A stretch of 64,000 nt of DNA from Paenibacillus sp. YPG26 (GCF_023704175.1 NZ_CP084530.1:1386001-1450000), one strand, 5' to 3'; shown: positions 47,301 through 57,318, counted from the stretch's first letter. Translations and numbers: made by a program. Notes: generated from the sequence alone by a model not told the origin.

Positions 47301-47908
47301 TTCAGATGCTTACCTACCTGGATGTGATTATCAGCTCGGCGGAAGAGTGGCTCGGACAGTCTGCTGTACCGGCCGGCGCCTTGTATTTCCATGTGCATAA
47401 TCCTCTGCTCCAATCTGCCAATGGGCTGGATCCGGAACAGGCTGGACAGGAGCTGCTGAAGAGGTTCAAGATGAAAGGCCTCCTGATGGCCGACAAGGAT
47501 GTCGTATCCCGCATGGATGGATTGCTGGAGAAAGGCTATTCGGACATTCTCCCTGTTGCCCTAAAAACAGACGGGACATTCTACAGCAGCGCATCTGTGG
47601 CTACGTCCGAACAGTGGGATACGCTCCTTCGTTCGGTGAGAAATACCATCAAGGGAATAGGTACACGAATTACCGAAGGTGACGTTGCCATCGAGCCATA
47701 CCGGATCGGGCAAGAGACCGCATGCACGCACTGTTCTTACAGACCTGTGTGCCAGTTTGATGAGACGATGGAAGATAACAAGTATAATATGCTGACCAAA
47801 CCGGACAAGGAGCAGACGTGGGATCTGTTAGGGGAACGCAGCCGTCAGGCGGATGCGTCCTGGCTGCCTTCCGGTGAGGTCCGGACTATAGAGGAGGGAC
47901 TGGAATGA
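44348..47908 (+). CDS. addB: AddB subunit of the AddAB helicase-nuclease
   Basis: 1186 residues. Walker A at 8-14 (GRSGSGKS). The C-terminal RecB-type nuclease has IDYKSS (Asp966, Lys968). The iron-sulphur cluster ligands are Cys806 and Cys1126-x2-Cys1129-x5-Cys1135. With AddA it processes double-strand breaks for RecA. Its stop overlaps the addA start (ATGA). Confidence 0.97.
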   Translation: MSLQFIIGRSGSGKSSLVLEQVRTRLREDPMGPPIIILVPEQGTFQIERALTESEELSGTIRAQVLGFRRLALRVMQETGGSALIPISDEGKRMLLYKIMRRRRNELRLYKNAGDQLGLIDRLNTLYTEFKKYAGDAAVLEYHHSQLQGTGEESSLLKDKLHDLSLLYKEFEEELSHHYVDAEDHVIKLAEGAAKSSFLSHAEIWIDGFYTFTPKEYEAIGQLMRTAAKVRISLTLDKPYDNGTPPHDLDLFHPTALAYMKLRALAESLSVEVDDTVVLDTKPFPRFVQSETLAHLESAYERRIRWKGELPSDFRRSLSLHAAPDRRAEVEETARAIRNLVQEHGARWRDMAVFVRNISDYEHIAASVFEDYDIPYFLDQKRSMLHHPLIEYVRASLDVVQKYWKYDDVFRCVKTDFVLPLDESITRSDMDALENYVLASGIHGSRWTDQRPWKGRPSLSLETLAAAEEASGSSGMVRIELCRHAIAVPLGAFEKRFKKGKTIREKCEAVYRLLEDIEAPQRLDLLAHRALAKGHPQEAMEHRQLWGAILDLLDQMVEMMGDETLSNEIFAGILNTGLEGLKLALVPPTLDQVLIGSTDRTRTSHVRHVFLLGVNEGVMPSLIQEEGILTDQERSVLAKTGMQLSPGITRQLLDERFLVYHALSAASCSLRVSYPSADEDGKPLLPSEVIRHLYTIFPALREGIQERTASREETDDLARITYPSPTLTELIGQLRLWKTGTEIAPVWWEVLEWYRARPEWNGKLRQLLGSLEYRNRTHTLTPNTSRKLYGKRLRTSVSRMERFASCPFSHFASHGLKLRERQLYRLKAPDIGQLFHAALSAMAVTFKEQNRSWGSLSSDECVREAEAAVDKLAPKLQGEILLSSKRYGYISRKLKNIVGRASVILGEQSRRGSFEPIGLELDFGPGRTLPPLTFELPNGCVMEIVGRIDRVDMAEGEQGLLLRVIDYKSSQTDLKLHEVYYGLSLQMLTYLDVIISSAEEWLGQSAVPAGALYFHVHNPLLQSANGLDPEQAGQELLKRFKMKGLLMADKDVVSRMDGLLEKGYSDILPVALKTDGTFYSSASVATSEQWDTLLRSVRNTIKGIGTRITEGDVAIEPYRIGQETACTHCSYRPVCQFDETMEDNKYNMLTKPDKEQTWDLLGERSRQADASWLPSGEVRTIEEGLE

Positions 47909-50900
47909 GCATTCCCAAACCGCCTGGAACTAAATGGAGTGATGATCAGTGGAACGCCATCTCCAAGTCTGGGGGTAATATGCTGATTGCCGCAGCAGCG
48001 GGATCAGGGAAGACGGCGGTGCTTGTAGAGCGGATTATCCGCAAGATTACAAGTGTGGAAGCGCCGCTTAGTGTGGACCGTCTGCTCGTGGCGACCTTCA
48101 CCAAGGCCGCAGCTTCTGAAATGCGGGAACGTATTCGCTCGGCTCTTGAGTCGCTGCTGGAAGAGGACCCTTCGAATGAGCATGTAAGCCGCCAGCTGGC
48201 TATGCTTGGCCGTGCTTCTATTACAACGCTGCATTCTTTCTGTCTGGAAGTCATCCAGCGTTACTACACCTTGATTCCGCTTGATCCAGGCTTCAGAATT
48301 GCTTCGGAAAGTGATGTGAAGCTGCTTCGTCAGGAAGTGCTTGAGCAGCTGTTCGAGGAGAAGTATGGCACGGAGTCTGAAGGAGGTGCTTTCCTGTCCC
48401 TGGTGGATTGGTTCAGCGGAGAACGCAGTGATGATGCGATGTTCCTGCTGGTTCAGCGGTTATATGACTTCTCCCGAAGTCATTCCTGGCCGGATCACTG
48501 GCTGCGTTCTACGGCTGCGTTATTCCAAATGGCCGACATGGAGCAAATGTCAGAGAGTCCCTGGGTAAAGTCGATCCTCGCCGATACCCGGCTCACCTTG
48601 AACGGGGTACGCGATCTGCTGAAGCAGGCAAAAGATATCGCATTATCTCCCGGCGGCCCCGCTCCTTATGCGGTCTCTCTGGATGAGGATCTCGAGGTGG
48701 TTGAAGGCCTGCTTGAGGCGGCCTCCTATCAGCCTTGGGAGAACTTGTATCATGTATTCCAGTATTCTGGCTTCGGCAAGCTGAAGCCCTGCAAGAAAGA
48801 TCAGACAGATCCGGTTCTTCAGGACCGTGTAAAAAACTTGCGGGAAGAGGCCAAGAAGACGATTATGGAGCTTCGGGGTCAGCTGTTCGGACGGCCTGCT
48901 GAGGATTTCGTGGCTGAGCTGCATCAGGCGGCTCCGCTGATGAATGAACTCGCAGAGCTTGTAATTGCTTTTGCCCAGCGGTATCAGGAAGAGAAGCAGG
49001 CCAAAGGGTGGCTGGACTTCTCGGACCTTGAGCATTATTGTCTGCAAATTCTTAGACATCCGGACTCTACTCCGGTGAATATAATCCCCTCTGATGCGGC
49101 TCTTGAATATCAAATGCAGTATGGGGAAGTTCTCCTGGATGAGTATCAGGATACGAACACGGTGCAGGAGGATATTGTACGTCTGATCTCCAGGGCCAAT
49201 CCGGGCAACAGGTTCATGGTTGGCGATGTGAAGCAGAGCATCTACCGCTTTAGGCTGGCGGAACCTGGGCTGTTTCTGGATAAGTACCGGATGTATGGCC
49301 CGGATTTCACGGGTGAAGGGCTCCGAATTGATCTGGCACGCAATTTCCGCAGCCGCAGAGAGGTTGTCGGCGCCGTCAACTATCTGTTCAGACAGATGAT
49401 GAATGAAGGGGTTGCAGAGATCTCTTATGATTCAAGAGCAGAGCTTGTCTATGGAGAAGGCTTCCCAGCGGGCTCACCGGATGATTCTTCCGGCTACATG
49501 CCCGAGCTGCTGCTCGTTGATCGAAGCAAATCTGACATGACGGCAAGTGAGAGTCTATCGGAAGTGAGTCCGGAGGATGAAGGCACTGCAGAGGACGCAG
49601 CCGAGCTCGAGGCGGTCAGGCTGGAAGCCCGCATGATTGCCGCTCGGATTCACGAGATGATGGGAGAGAACGGCAGGTCGCTGTATATCTACGACAAAAC
49701 TATTCAAGATCATCGGCCCGTGCAATACCGGGATATGGTGATTCTTCTAAGATCCACGCTCTCCTGGGCCCCGGCCATGATTCAGGAACTGCGGCTTGAA
49801 GGAATTCCTGCATATGGCGAGTTAAGTCAGGGATACTTCCAGGCATCGGAAGTGGAGATTATGCTGTCTCTGCTTCAGATTATTGACAACCCCCAGCAGG
49901 ATATCCCGCTTGCTTCTGTACTGAGGTCCCCGATCTATGGGTTATCGGAGGAGGAGCTGGCAGGAATCCGATTAGCGGCTCCGCAATCCGGCTTCTATGA
50001 AGCTGTCCAGACTGCGGCTTCCGCGGAGTCATCCAGTGAAGAGTTGTCCCGCAAGCTTGGCGGATTCCTCGCCCAGCTTGAAGGCTGGAGGACGGAAGCA
50101 AGACAAGGGGAGCTTGGACGATTGATCTGGAACATTTACAGAGAGACGGGGTATCTGGACTGGGTGGGAGGACTGCCAGGCGGAGCCCAGCGTCAGGCTA
50201 ATCTGAAGGCGCTCTATGACAGGGCGCGGACCTATGAGCAATCCACCTCCTCCAGGGGGCTGTTCCGCTTCCTCCGATTTATCTCAAGACTGAAGGAGAA
50301 TGGAGGGGACTTTGGCGCTCCGGGAACGGGCAATGATCAGAATGAAGGCATCCGCATTATGACGATTCATAAGAGTAAAGGGCTGGAATTCCCTGTCGTG
50401 TTCGTGGCCGGACTGTCCAAAATGTTCAACAGGCAGGATATGAATGCGCCGTTCCTGATGCATAAAGAGCTCGGATTCGGCCCGAAATTCGTTAATGCCG
50501 ATACCCGGGTCAGTTATCCCACGCTGCCGAATCTGGCTATTCGCAGACGTGCCAATATGGAACTGCTGGCTGAGGAAATGCGGGTGCTCTATGTGGCTCT
50601 CACCCGTCCCAAGGACAAGCTTGTGCTGGTTGCCGCTGTTAAAGATCTGCCCAAGGCAGCAGCAGTCTGGAGTCAAGCGCTCCAGAATGGGGAAGAAATG
50701 CTGCCGGACTACATGCTCGCGAGGGGAAGAAGCTATCTGGACTGGATCGGTCCTGCCTTAATCCGCCACCCGGCAGCCTCTGTACTGAGAGAGCTCGCTG
50801 GTGCTGGCGAGGAGTCTGGGGCAAGGCTTATCGCTGAGCGCCTGGATTGGCGGATCGGAATCCTGTCTTCCCAGGATATGCAGAGACACGCCGCGGCAGC

Positions 50901-51813
50901 TTCAGAAGACATGGGAGAGACCGGCGAAGCTGGAGACAGGGCGGCGCTGCAGGCGTTGATATCCGGCCGTCCGGTTCTTGTCGGGAAGGGGCTGGATCCA
51001 GAATTGTCCGAGGCTGTTGCTTCCAGGCTGGGTTGGTCATATCCGTTCGAATCAGCCAGTCATATCCCCGCCAAGACTACCGTAACCGAGATGAAAGCCA
51101 TGCTTGCGCTGCAAGATGATCCTCCAGTGAATATTCTGGAAGGACAAGCATTGCGGGAAGAGGTTATACAGGCTGCTGAGCCTGCTTCCTTCAAGCTTCA
51201 TCTCCGGAGGCCCCAATTCATGGAGCAGCGGAGAATGACGCCCACGGAGCGGGGAACTGCGTACCATACGGTTATGCAGCATATTTCTTTTAACGCTGAA
51301 GACGTGGATCATGCTGCGGAGGAGACGACCCGCTGGCTTGTTCAGCATCAGATCATGGCTGAAGATCAGGCCCGGGAGCTTGAGCATGACAAGATTACCG
51401 GATTCTTGAAGAGTCCGCTTGGGCTAAGGCTCCGTGAAGCAGAGTGGGTCAAGCGTGAGCTAGCTTTCAGTTACGGAGTACAAGCCTCTGAAGCTTATCC
51501 CATGCTTAAGGGATTCGGGCTTGATGCTCATGATGACTACAGGCTTAAATTACAAATCCAGCAGGGACTGAATCAGGAAACTGTGCTTGTCCAGGGGATT
51601 GTGGACTGCCTGTTCTGTGTCGATGGAAGGTGGATTCTTCTCGATTATAAGAGTGACCGTGTGCTGGAGCATACAGGCGGCCTGAGCGCTTTGGCGGAGA
51701 AGTACCGTTTCCAGCTGGAGCTATACGGGAGAGCCATAGAGGAGATTACCGGGAACCCCGTGGATGAGAAATGGCTGTACTTCTTTGATCAAGATGAGGC
51801 TGTGAAATTATAA
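47905..51813 (+). CDS. addA: AddA helicase-nuclease subunit
   Basis: 1302-residue UvrD/Rep-type helicase with a C-terminal nuclease. Walker A AAAGSGKT (Lys36); motif II LLDEYQDTN; motif GDVKQSIYRFR; motif IV-VI MTIHKSKGLEFPVVF and VLYVALTRPKDK. The nuclease motif LLDYKSD has Asp1247 and Lys1249. Cuts and unwinds the 3'-ended strand until Chi. A 46-base gap leads to sbcD. Confidence 0.97.
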   Translation: MSIPKPPGTKWSDDQWNAISKSGGNMLIAAAAGSGKTAVLVERIIRKITSVEAPLSVDRLLVATFTKAAASEMRERIRSALESLLEEDPSNEHVSRQLAMLGRASITTLHSFCLEVIQRYYTLIPLDPGFRIASESDVKLLRQEVLEQLFEEKYGTESEGGAFLSLVDWFSGERSDDAMFLLVQRLYDFSRSHSWPDHWLRSTAALFQMADMEQMSESPWVKSILADTRLTLNGVRDLLKQAKDIALSPGGPAPYAVSLDEDLEVVEGLLEAASYQPWENLYHVFQYSGFGKLKPCKKDQTDPVLQDRVKNLREEAKKTIMELRGQLFGRPAEDFVAELHQAAPLMNELAELVIAFAQRYQEEKQAKGWLDFSDLEHYCLQILRHPDSTPVNIIPSDAALEYQMQYGEVLLDEYQDTNTVQEDIVRLISRANPGNRFMVGDVKQSIYRFRLAEPGLFLDKYRMYGPDFTGEGLRIDLARNFRSRREVVGAVNYLFRQMMNEGVAEISYDSRAELVYGEGFPAGSPDDSSGYMPELLLVDRSKSDMTASESLSEVSPEDEGTAEDAAELEAVRLEARMIAARIHEMMGENGRSLYIYDKTIQDHRPVQYRDMVILLRSTLSWAPAMIQELRLEGIPAYGELSQGYFQASEVEIMLSLLQIIDNPQQDIPLASVLRSPIYGLSEEELAGIRLAAPQSGFYEAVQTAASAESSSEELSRKLGGFLAQLEGWRTEARQGELGRLIWNIYRETGYLDWVGGLPGGAQRQANLKALYDRARTYEQSTSSRGLFRFLRFISRLKENGGDFGAPGTGNDQNEGIRIMTIHKSKGLEFPVVFVAGLSKMFNRQDMNAPFLMHKELGFGPKFVNADTRVSYPTLPNLAIRRRANMELLAEEMRVLYVALTRPKDKLVLVAAVKDLPKAAAVWSQALQNGEEMLPDYMLARGRSYLDWIGPALIRHPAASVLRELAGAGEESGARLIAERLDWRIGILSSQDMQRHAAAASEDMGETGEAGDRAALQALISGRPVLVGKGLDPELSEAVASRLGWSYPFESASHIPAKTTVTEMKAMLALQDDPPVNILEGQALREEVIQAAEPASFKLHLRRPQFMEQRRMTPTERGTAYHTVMQHISFNAEDVDHAAEETTRWLVQHQIMAEDQARELEHDKITGFLKSPLGLRLREAEWVKRELAFSYGVQASEAYPMLKGFGLDAHDDYRLKLQIQQGLNQETVLVQGIVDCLFCVDGRWILLDYKSDRVLEHTGGLSALAEKYRFQLELYGRAIEEITGNPVDEKWLYFFDQDEAVKL

Positions 51814-51859
51814 ATACAGGCAGGGAAGGCATCTTGCCAGAATAGAGAGGGGGAAGACC

Positions 51860-53044
51860 ATGCGGATTCTGCATACAGGAGACTGGCATTTGGGGAGAAC
51901 GCTTGAAGGACGCAGCCGGCTCAGTGAGCAGATGATGTTTCTGGATGAGCTTGTGCAGTTGGCCAAAGACACCAAGGCGGACTTGATTATGATGGCGGGT
52001 GACGTCTATGACAGTGTCAATCCTCCAGCAGCTGCGGAAATGATGTTCTATGAGGCGGCGGCGAGGCTAACCGAGGATGGCAGACAGCTCGTTGCCATTG
52101 CGGGCAACCATGATCAGCCTGAGCGGGTAGCATCAGTCACGCCATTGGTTGCCCGCAGCGGGATTACCCTGGTAGGGCTTCCATCGTCAGAGCCCGTGCG
52201 GCTGCATGCAGCCAGAACAGGAGAAACTGCCGTCATCGCAGCACTGCCTTATCCATCTGAAGCGAGGCTCGGCGAGCTCCTCGCAGGTCAGGTGGATGAA
52301 GGCGAACTGAGATTGGCCTATAGTGAACGGGTGGGGCGTCTGATGCGCCTTTTGGGTCAGTCCTATAGCAAGAACACGGTGAATCTGGCCATGAGCCATA
52401 TTTATGTTCTTGGGGGTCTGGAGTGCGACTCTGAACGTCCGATCCAGATTGGCGGTGCTTATACTGTCGATCCTTCGGCACTAGACATAGGCGCCCAGTA
52501 TACAGCGCTCGGTCATCTGCACCGTGCCCAATCTGTCAAAGGGAATGGCATAATCCGGTACAGCGGCTCGCCGCTCGCTTACAGCTTCTCTGAAGCTGGA
52601 CAAGCCAAGTCGGTCATGCTTATAGACGTGGAACCAGGGGGAGTACCGGTCACGGAGGAGATTTATCTGCGGAGCGGCAGACCGCTGGTCCGGTGGACTT
52701 GTACGGGCGGACTGGAAGAGGTTCACCGCTGGCTGGACGAGGGACGTGATGGGGATGCATTCATAGACTTGGAGATTCGTCTAACGAAGGCCATGTCGCT
52801 TGGAGATATCCAGTCCCTGCGTAAATCCCGTGAAGGGATTATTCATATCAGACCGGTGTATCCGGGCCGGGAGCTTGAGCAGACGGCAGCTGGACGCTCA
52901 CAAATGCCGGTTCACGAGCTGTTCCGCAAGTTCTATCAGCGCCAGAGCGGAGGCGCAGAGCCTGAAGAGGAGCTGGTGGAACTGTTCATGCAGCTTGTCG
53001 CCGAGGATGAGCTCGCATCAAGCTTGGAGGATGACGCATCATGA
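51860..53044 (+). CDS. sbcD: SbcD nuclease subunit
   Basis: 394-residue metallophosphoesterase. Motifs: TGDWHLGRTL, MMAGDVYDS, AGNHDQPER and later LGHLHRAQ. With SbcC it cleaves hairpins and blocked DNA ends. Overlaps sbcC by 4 bases. Confidence 0.96.
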   Translation: MRILHTGDWHLGRTLEGRSRLSEQMMFLDELVQLAKDTKADLIMMAGDVYDSVNPPAAAEMMFYEAAARLTEDGRQLVAIAGNHDQPERVASVTPLVARSGITLVGLPSSEPVRLHAARTGETAVIAALPYPSEARLGELLAGQVDEGELRLAYSERVGRLMRLLGQSYSKNTVNLAMSHIYVLGGLECDSERPIQIGGAYTVDPSALDIGAQYTALGHLHRAQSVKGNGIIRYSGSPLAYSFSEAGQAKSVMLIDVEPGGVPVTEEIYLRSGRPLVRWTCTGGLEEVHRWLDEGRDGDAFIDLEIRLTKAMSLGDIQSLRKSREGIIHIRPVYPGRELEQTAAGRSQMPVHELFRKFYQRQSGGAEPEEELVELFMQLVAEDELASSLEDDAS

Positions 53045-56000
53045 AGCCTATTTCACTGAAACTCTCAGGTCTGCAAAGCTACCGTGAGCCTCAGGAGGTT
53101 GATTTCACGCAGCTGTGCGAGACTGGGCTGTTCGGCATCTTCGGTCCCACAGGCAGCGGCAAATCCACTCTGCTAGATGCGATTACCCTTGCCTTGTACG
53201 GTAAAGTGGAGCGTGCAGTTAATGGTACACAGGGCATCATGAATCATTCGGAGGACAGCCTCTTTGTCGCCTTTACTTTCGAGCTTATGTCAGCAGATGG
53301 GGCGGAATGTTACCGGGTTGAGCGCAGGTTCAAGCGCACAGGCGATGTCTCGATCAGCAATACAATCAGCCGCTTCATCCAGGTTCTTCCGGAAGGGGAT
53401 CAGGTGCATGCTGACAAGCTGTCCGAGGTGACCCGCTGCGTTGAGGAGAAGATTGGGCTTAAGATGGACGATTTCACCCGGGCCGTCGTGCTTCCGCAGG
53501 GGAAGTTCGCTGAATTCTTATCTCTGAAAGGCAGTGAACGCCGGCAGATGCTCCAGCGCTTGTTCCATCTGGAGAAGTATGGCGATCATCTCGGAATGAA
53601 GCTCAGCCGCAAGGTCAAAGAGACCGACAGCCGGCTCAAGGAGCTGGCTGCGGAGCAGCAAGGGCTTGGTCTGGCTTCCGAGGAAGCCCTCCAGGAAGCC
53701 GCCGGGCGCCTGAAAGCGGCTGCGGCGGAGGCGGAGCTGCGCCGGCGCGAGCTGCAGGAGGCCGAGCGCCTCTACGAGCAGCTCGCCAAGCTGCGCGAGC
53801 TTGGCGCCGAGCTTGCGCAGCGCAAGCAGTCGCTCCTGCGGCTGCAGGAGCAGAGCGGCGAGGTCGCGCAGCTGGAGGCGCGGCTTGCGCAGGCTGCTGC
53901 CGCGGAGCAGCTGCGCCCCGCGCTCGGCGCGTGGCGCGACGCGCGGCGCCTGGCTGCCGAGCGCAGCGAGCTCGCGCAGCAGGCGGCGGCAGCCGCTGCG
54001 TCGGCGGAAGCTGCGGCAGCGCAAGCGGCCGAGGCGGCAGAGCTTGCCCGGCAGGCGCTGGCGGCTGAAGAGCCGGGTCTGCTTGTCCGGCTCGATCAGC
54101 TTGAACAGGCGAGGGGGCTGCAGACCGAGCGGGATGCGCTTAAGCGTGAGCAGGCAGGGCTGCAGTCCCGGCTCACCGAGGCTGCCCGTGCCCTGAGTGC
54201 TCTCACGGAGCAGATTACGAAGGAGGAGCTGCTTCTTGCCAAAGCGGTTCAGCGTCGACAAGAGCTGGAGCGGCGGCTTAAGGACGTGGAGGTTCCCTCT
54301 GTACTCAGGCGCAAAGTTCAGACGGCAGCATCGCTTAAAGAGCGGTTCATCGAGCTTGCATCCCGGCGGACCAAGGCTGATCATACTTCTTCTGATCTGA
54401 AGGAGCGACTGGTCAAAGCCGATAATGCACTGAAAGAAGCGCGGCAGCTTGAGAGTGTACAACTCGAATCTCGCAGTCAGGCTGCAGAACAGGCTGCCGG
54501 ATTAATAGAAAGATTCTCTAGTCTGATGGAGATCTGCCAAGATGTGCTTGAGGGACTGGTGCGGCGTGAGCATACACTTCGTCATGCCGTGAAGTCCCAG
54601 GAGCTGCAGTTATGGTCTGCCCGGCTGGCCGAGCAATTAATTGACGGCGAAGCATGTCCGGTATGCGGATCGGATCATCACCCTATTCCAGCCGGACACG
54701 TTCTGAATGAGGCTGAGCAGCTGGAGGGTGAATTGGAGCAGATTGCAGCCAGCTTGTCCGCCACACGGGACATGAAATATAGTCTGTCCCGGGGATTTGA
54801 CACCTGTCGAACCCTGCTGGAGTCTCTAATTCCACCAGGGGACCAGGAGGTTATGCTGCAGGCTGCTGCTGGGCATTCGACTGCCACTTTACCAAAGCTG
54901 GCTGAAGAAGACCATAAGTTCAACGAGCAGAAGACACATAAGGAATGGGCAGCGGAGATGAATAAGGCTCAGAAGGACTTGTCAACCGCCCAGGAACATC
55001 TTAAGCAGCTTCAGCAGGTGGTGAAGGAGGTTCGTGACAGTCATGACGCTTTACAGCCGCGTCTGGCAGGACTGAGTGCGGAACTCGCCGCGCTGCAGAA
55101 TCAATTCGACCAATCCCTGCACATTCGGGATGAACTTGCTCGGGAGCAGACGGAGCTGACAGAGAAATGGAACCAAGAGCTGCCTGACTGCCAACTGGCT
55201 GATACGGACTCGCTGGTCAGGGACATCCATGAGAAGGATTCCGTGTCTGAAGATGTGAAGAAAAGACTTGAGCTCAGTGGACCCTTCATTGAAGAGAAGA
55301 CTGTTCTGCTGCGCAGTCTGACTCAGGAAGCCGCAGAACTCGACAAGCAGCAGGTCCAGTTGCAGGCCCAGCTTGCGGGCAAGACTGAATTGCTAATAGA
55401 AAAGGAAGGGCGCCTGCATGTCTTGGCCGGAAATGAAGCGGTCGATAAGCTGCTTCTCGAGACGGCAGACCGTCTTGAATTGCTGCGAAGACAAGCTGCC
55501 GCTCTCCAAGAGCAGCATATGACAGCGGATCAGGTGAAGCAGGAGACGGCGAAGTCAAGCGCAGCGGCACAGCAGACTGCAATCGCTGCACTTGAACAGG
55601 AACAGCAGCTGCGAAGCGGCTTTGAGCAGCAATTGGAGATGAGCCCGTTCACCCGGGAGGAAGATACTGAGCAGGCTCTATTGGACCCGGCAACACGCGA
55701 GAAGCTTGAAGAACGGATTAGGACTCACCGTGATCTTGAACGTGAGCTCGCCATTCAGACGCGTGAGCTGGAGTCCAAGCTTGCGGGCAGACAGATTCAT
55801 GAGGAAGAATGGGAGAGCTGCAAGAACAGACTGGCTGAGGGCAAGGCAGCCGATGAAATGGCTGTACAATCCAAAGCCAGAGCCGAGCGTGATCTTGAGG
55901 ATATGGAGGTGCGTCACGTCCGCTGGAAGGAGCTTGAGTCAGATCGGGTCAAGCTTAGTCATTCTGCTAATCTGCTGAGCAAGCTGCAATCCAGTCTGCG

Positions 56001-56475
56001 GGGGAACGCATTTGTGGAATACATTGCCGAGGAACAGCTCATGAACGTCAGCAGGGCCGCTTCGCAGCGGCTAAGAGACTTGACCAAGCAGCGTTATTCC
56101 CTGGAGACAGACTCGGGAGGCGGATTCATTATATGTGATGATGCCAATGGTGGCATCAAGCGTCCGGTGTCTACGTTGTCTGGAGGAGAGACCTTCCTTA
56201 CCTCACTAGCCCTGGCGCTTGCCTTATCGGCACAGATTCAGCTTAGAGGCCAATATCCTTTGCAGTTCTTTTTCCTGGATGAAGGCTTTGGAACGCTTGA
56301 TCCCGAGCTGCTCGATACGGTGATCACTTCACTGGAGCAGCTTCATCATGATCATCTGGCGGTGGGCGTCATCAGCCACGTGGCCGAGCTAAGAGCGCGG
56401 CTTCCGCGCAAGCTGGTGGTAGTTCCGGCAGAGAATGCGGGCTCAGGCTCCCGAATTATGCTGGAGCATTTATAA
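53041..56475 (+). CDS. sbcC: SbcC ATPase subunit of SbcCD
   Basis: 1144-residue SMC-like protein. Walker A GPTGSGKST (Lys41), coiled coil (about 180-530), zinc hook Cys539-x2-Cys542 (CPVCGSDHHP), second coiled coil (about 580-980), signature LSGGETF (near 1046) and Walker B FFFLDEGFGTLD. Residues about 217-350 are an Ala/Glu/Gln/Arg/Leu-rich stretch in very GC-rich DNA unlike its surroundings. Confidence 0.96.
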   Translation: MKPISLKLSGLQSYREPQEVDFTQLCETGLFGIFGPTGSGKSTLLDAITLALYGKVERAVNGTQGIMNHSEDSLFVAFTFELMSADGAECYRVERRFKRTGDVSISNTISRFIQVLPEGDQVHADKLSEVTRCVEEKIGLKMDDFTRAVVLPQGKFAEFLSLKGSERRQMLQRLFHLEKYGDHLGMKLSRKVKETDSRLKELAAEQQGLGLASEEALQEAAGRLKAAAAEAELRRRELQEAERLYEQLAKLRELGAELAQRKQSLLRLQEQSGEVAQLEARLAQAAAAEQLRPALGAWRDARRLAAERSELAQQAAAAAASAEAAAAQAAEAAELARQALAAEEPGLLVRLDQLEQARGLQTERDALKREQAGLQSRLTEAARALSALTEQITKEELLLAKAVQRRQELERRLKDVEVPSVLRRKVQTAASLKERFIELASRRTKADHTSSDLKERLVKADNALKEARQLESVQLESRSQAAEQAAGLIERFSSLMEICQDVLEGLVRREHTLRHAVKSQELQLWSARLAEQLIDGEACPVCGSDHHPIPAGHVLNEAEQLEGELEQIAASLSATRDMKYSLSRGFDTCRTLLESLIPPGDQEVMLQAAAGHSTATLPKLAEEDHKFNEQKTHKEWAAEMNKAQKDLSTAQEHLKQLQQVVKEVRDSHDALQPRLAGLSAELAALQNQFDQSLHIRDELAREQTELTEKWNQELPDCQLADTDSLVRDIHEKDSVSEDVKKRLELSGPFIEEKTVLLRSLTQEAAELDKQQVQLQAQLAGKTELLIEKEGRLHVLAGNEAVDKLLLETADRLELLRRQAAALQEQHMTADQVKQETAKSSAAAQQTAIAALEQEQQLRSGFEQQLEMSPFTREEDTEQALLDPATREKLEERIRTHRDLERELAIQTRELESKLAGRQIHEEEWESCKNRLAEGKAADEMAVQSKARAERDLEDMEVRHVRWKELESDRVKLSHSANLLSKLQSSLRGNAFVEYIAEEQLMNVSRAASQRLRDLTKQRYSLETDSGGGFIICDDANGGIKRPVSTLSGGETFLTSLALALALSAQIQLRGQYPLQFFFLDEGFGTLDPELLDTVITSLEQLHHDHLAVGVISHVAELRARLPRKLVVVPAENAGSGSRIMLEHL

Positions 56476-56649
56476 ACTAATAATGTACATTATGAATTGA
56501 CGGGCACATGTAACGGAGGAATGATTCTGATTTCTGCGAAGCATGTGCTTCTTTTTTGTGTTGGTTTTCGGTATGATAGAAGCAGTTCAGGAACTGACGG
56601 TCTCGCCTTGCTCTTCAGGCGAAATCAAGAAAAGGAGGATACGACTACG

Positions 56650-57009
56650 ATGGATTGTTTGTTCTGTAAAATTGCCGAAGGCTCTATTCCTTCGAACAAA
56701 GTGTACGAAGATGACAAGTTTCTGGTATTTCATGATATCCAGCCGGCGGCCCCTACCCATGTTCTGATTATACCGAAGAAGCATATTGCGACCATGAATG
56801 ATGTGGCTGAAGAGGATCTGGCTCTCATTGGCGAGATGCACAAGGTTGCTCAGAATGCAGCCAAGAAGCTTGGTGTTGCGGAGAGCGGCTACCGGCTGAT
56901 TAATAACTGTGGTCCTGATAGCGGACAGGCTGTGTATCATATTCACTACCATCTGCTAGGCGGAGCGAAGCTTGGGGCGTTGACCGGAATTTCCGGTTCA
57001 CATGCCTGA
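56650..57009 (+). CDS. HIT family nucleotide hydrolase
   Basis: 119 residues from ATG 56650, which has AAGGAGG upstream; an open frame to 56497 is not conserved. The HIT motif is YHIHYHLLGG. The opening CLFCKIAEGSIPS with Cys pair matches HinT/Hit proteins, which hydrolyse adenosine phosphoramidates. Confidence 0.94.
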   Translation: MDCLFCKIAEGSIPSNKVYEDDKFLVFHDIQPAAPTHVLIIPKKHIATMNDVAEEDLALIGEMHKVAQNAAKKLGVAESGYRLINNCGPDSGQAVYHIHYHLLGGAKLGALTGISGSHA

Positions 57010-57056
57010 TTCTGGAACTGAATTTAACTGGATATAAAAAAGAAAGCCACTCACGG

Positions 57057-57086
57057 TTGACACCCTATTTCCTTTTCACCTATAAT
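57057..57086 (+). promoter_or_regulatory. SigA promoter of rpsU
   Basis: Perfect TTGACA (57057) and TATAAT (57081) with an 18-base spacer, about 60 bases before the rpsU start. Confidence 0.88.
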
Positions 57087-57144
57087 GAAAGTTGATGAAC
57101 CGTGTTGTGCTCTTGGACGGTCTGGTCGGAGGGAGGGAAAACTG

Positions 57145-57318
57145 GTGTCTGAAACTAAAGTTCGCAAAAACGAGACTATTGATGCTGCACTTCGTCGCTT
57201 CAAGCGTTCCATTGCAAAAGATGGAGTCTTGGCTGAGGTGAAGAAACGCAAGCATTATGAGAAGCCAAGCGTGAAGCGCAAGAAAAAGTCCGAGGCTGCT
57301 CGTAAGAGAAAGTTTTAG
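57145..57318 (+). CDS. rpsU: 30S ribosomal protein S21
   Basis: 57-residue basic protein: [20 protein letters not shown] and a Lys/Arg-rich tail. GTG 57145 follows GGGAGGG. A longer frame from 57085 starts within the promoter and is spurious. Cotranscribed with yqeY. Confidence 0.97.
   Translation: MSETKVRKNETIDAALRRFKRSIAKDGVLAEVKKRKHYEKPSVKRKKKSEAARKRKF

Noticed and set aside
53518..54462. Long open frame antisense to sbcC
   Set aside because: Produced by the GC-rich coiled-coil segment; Arg/Leu-rich and without a translation signal.
57085..57144. Upstream extension of rpsU
   Set aside because: Begins inside the -10 box of its own promoter; the conserved protein starts at GTG 57145.
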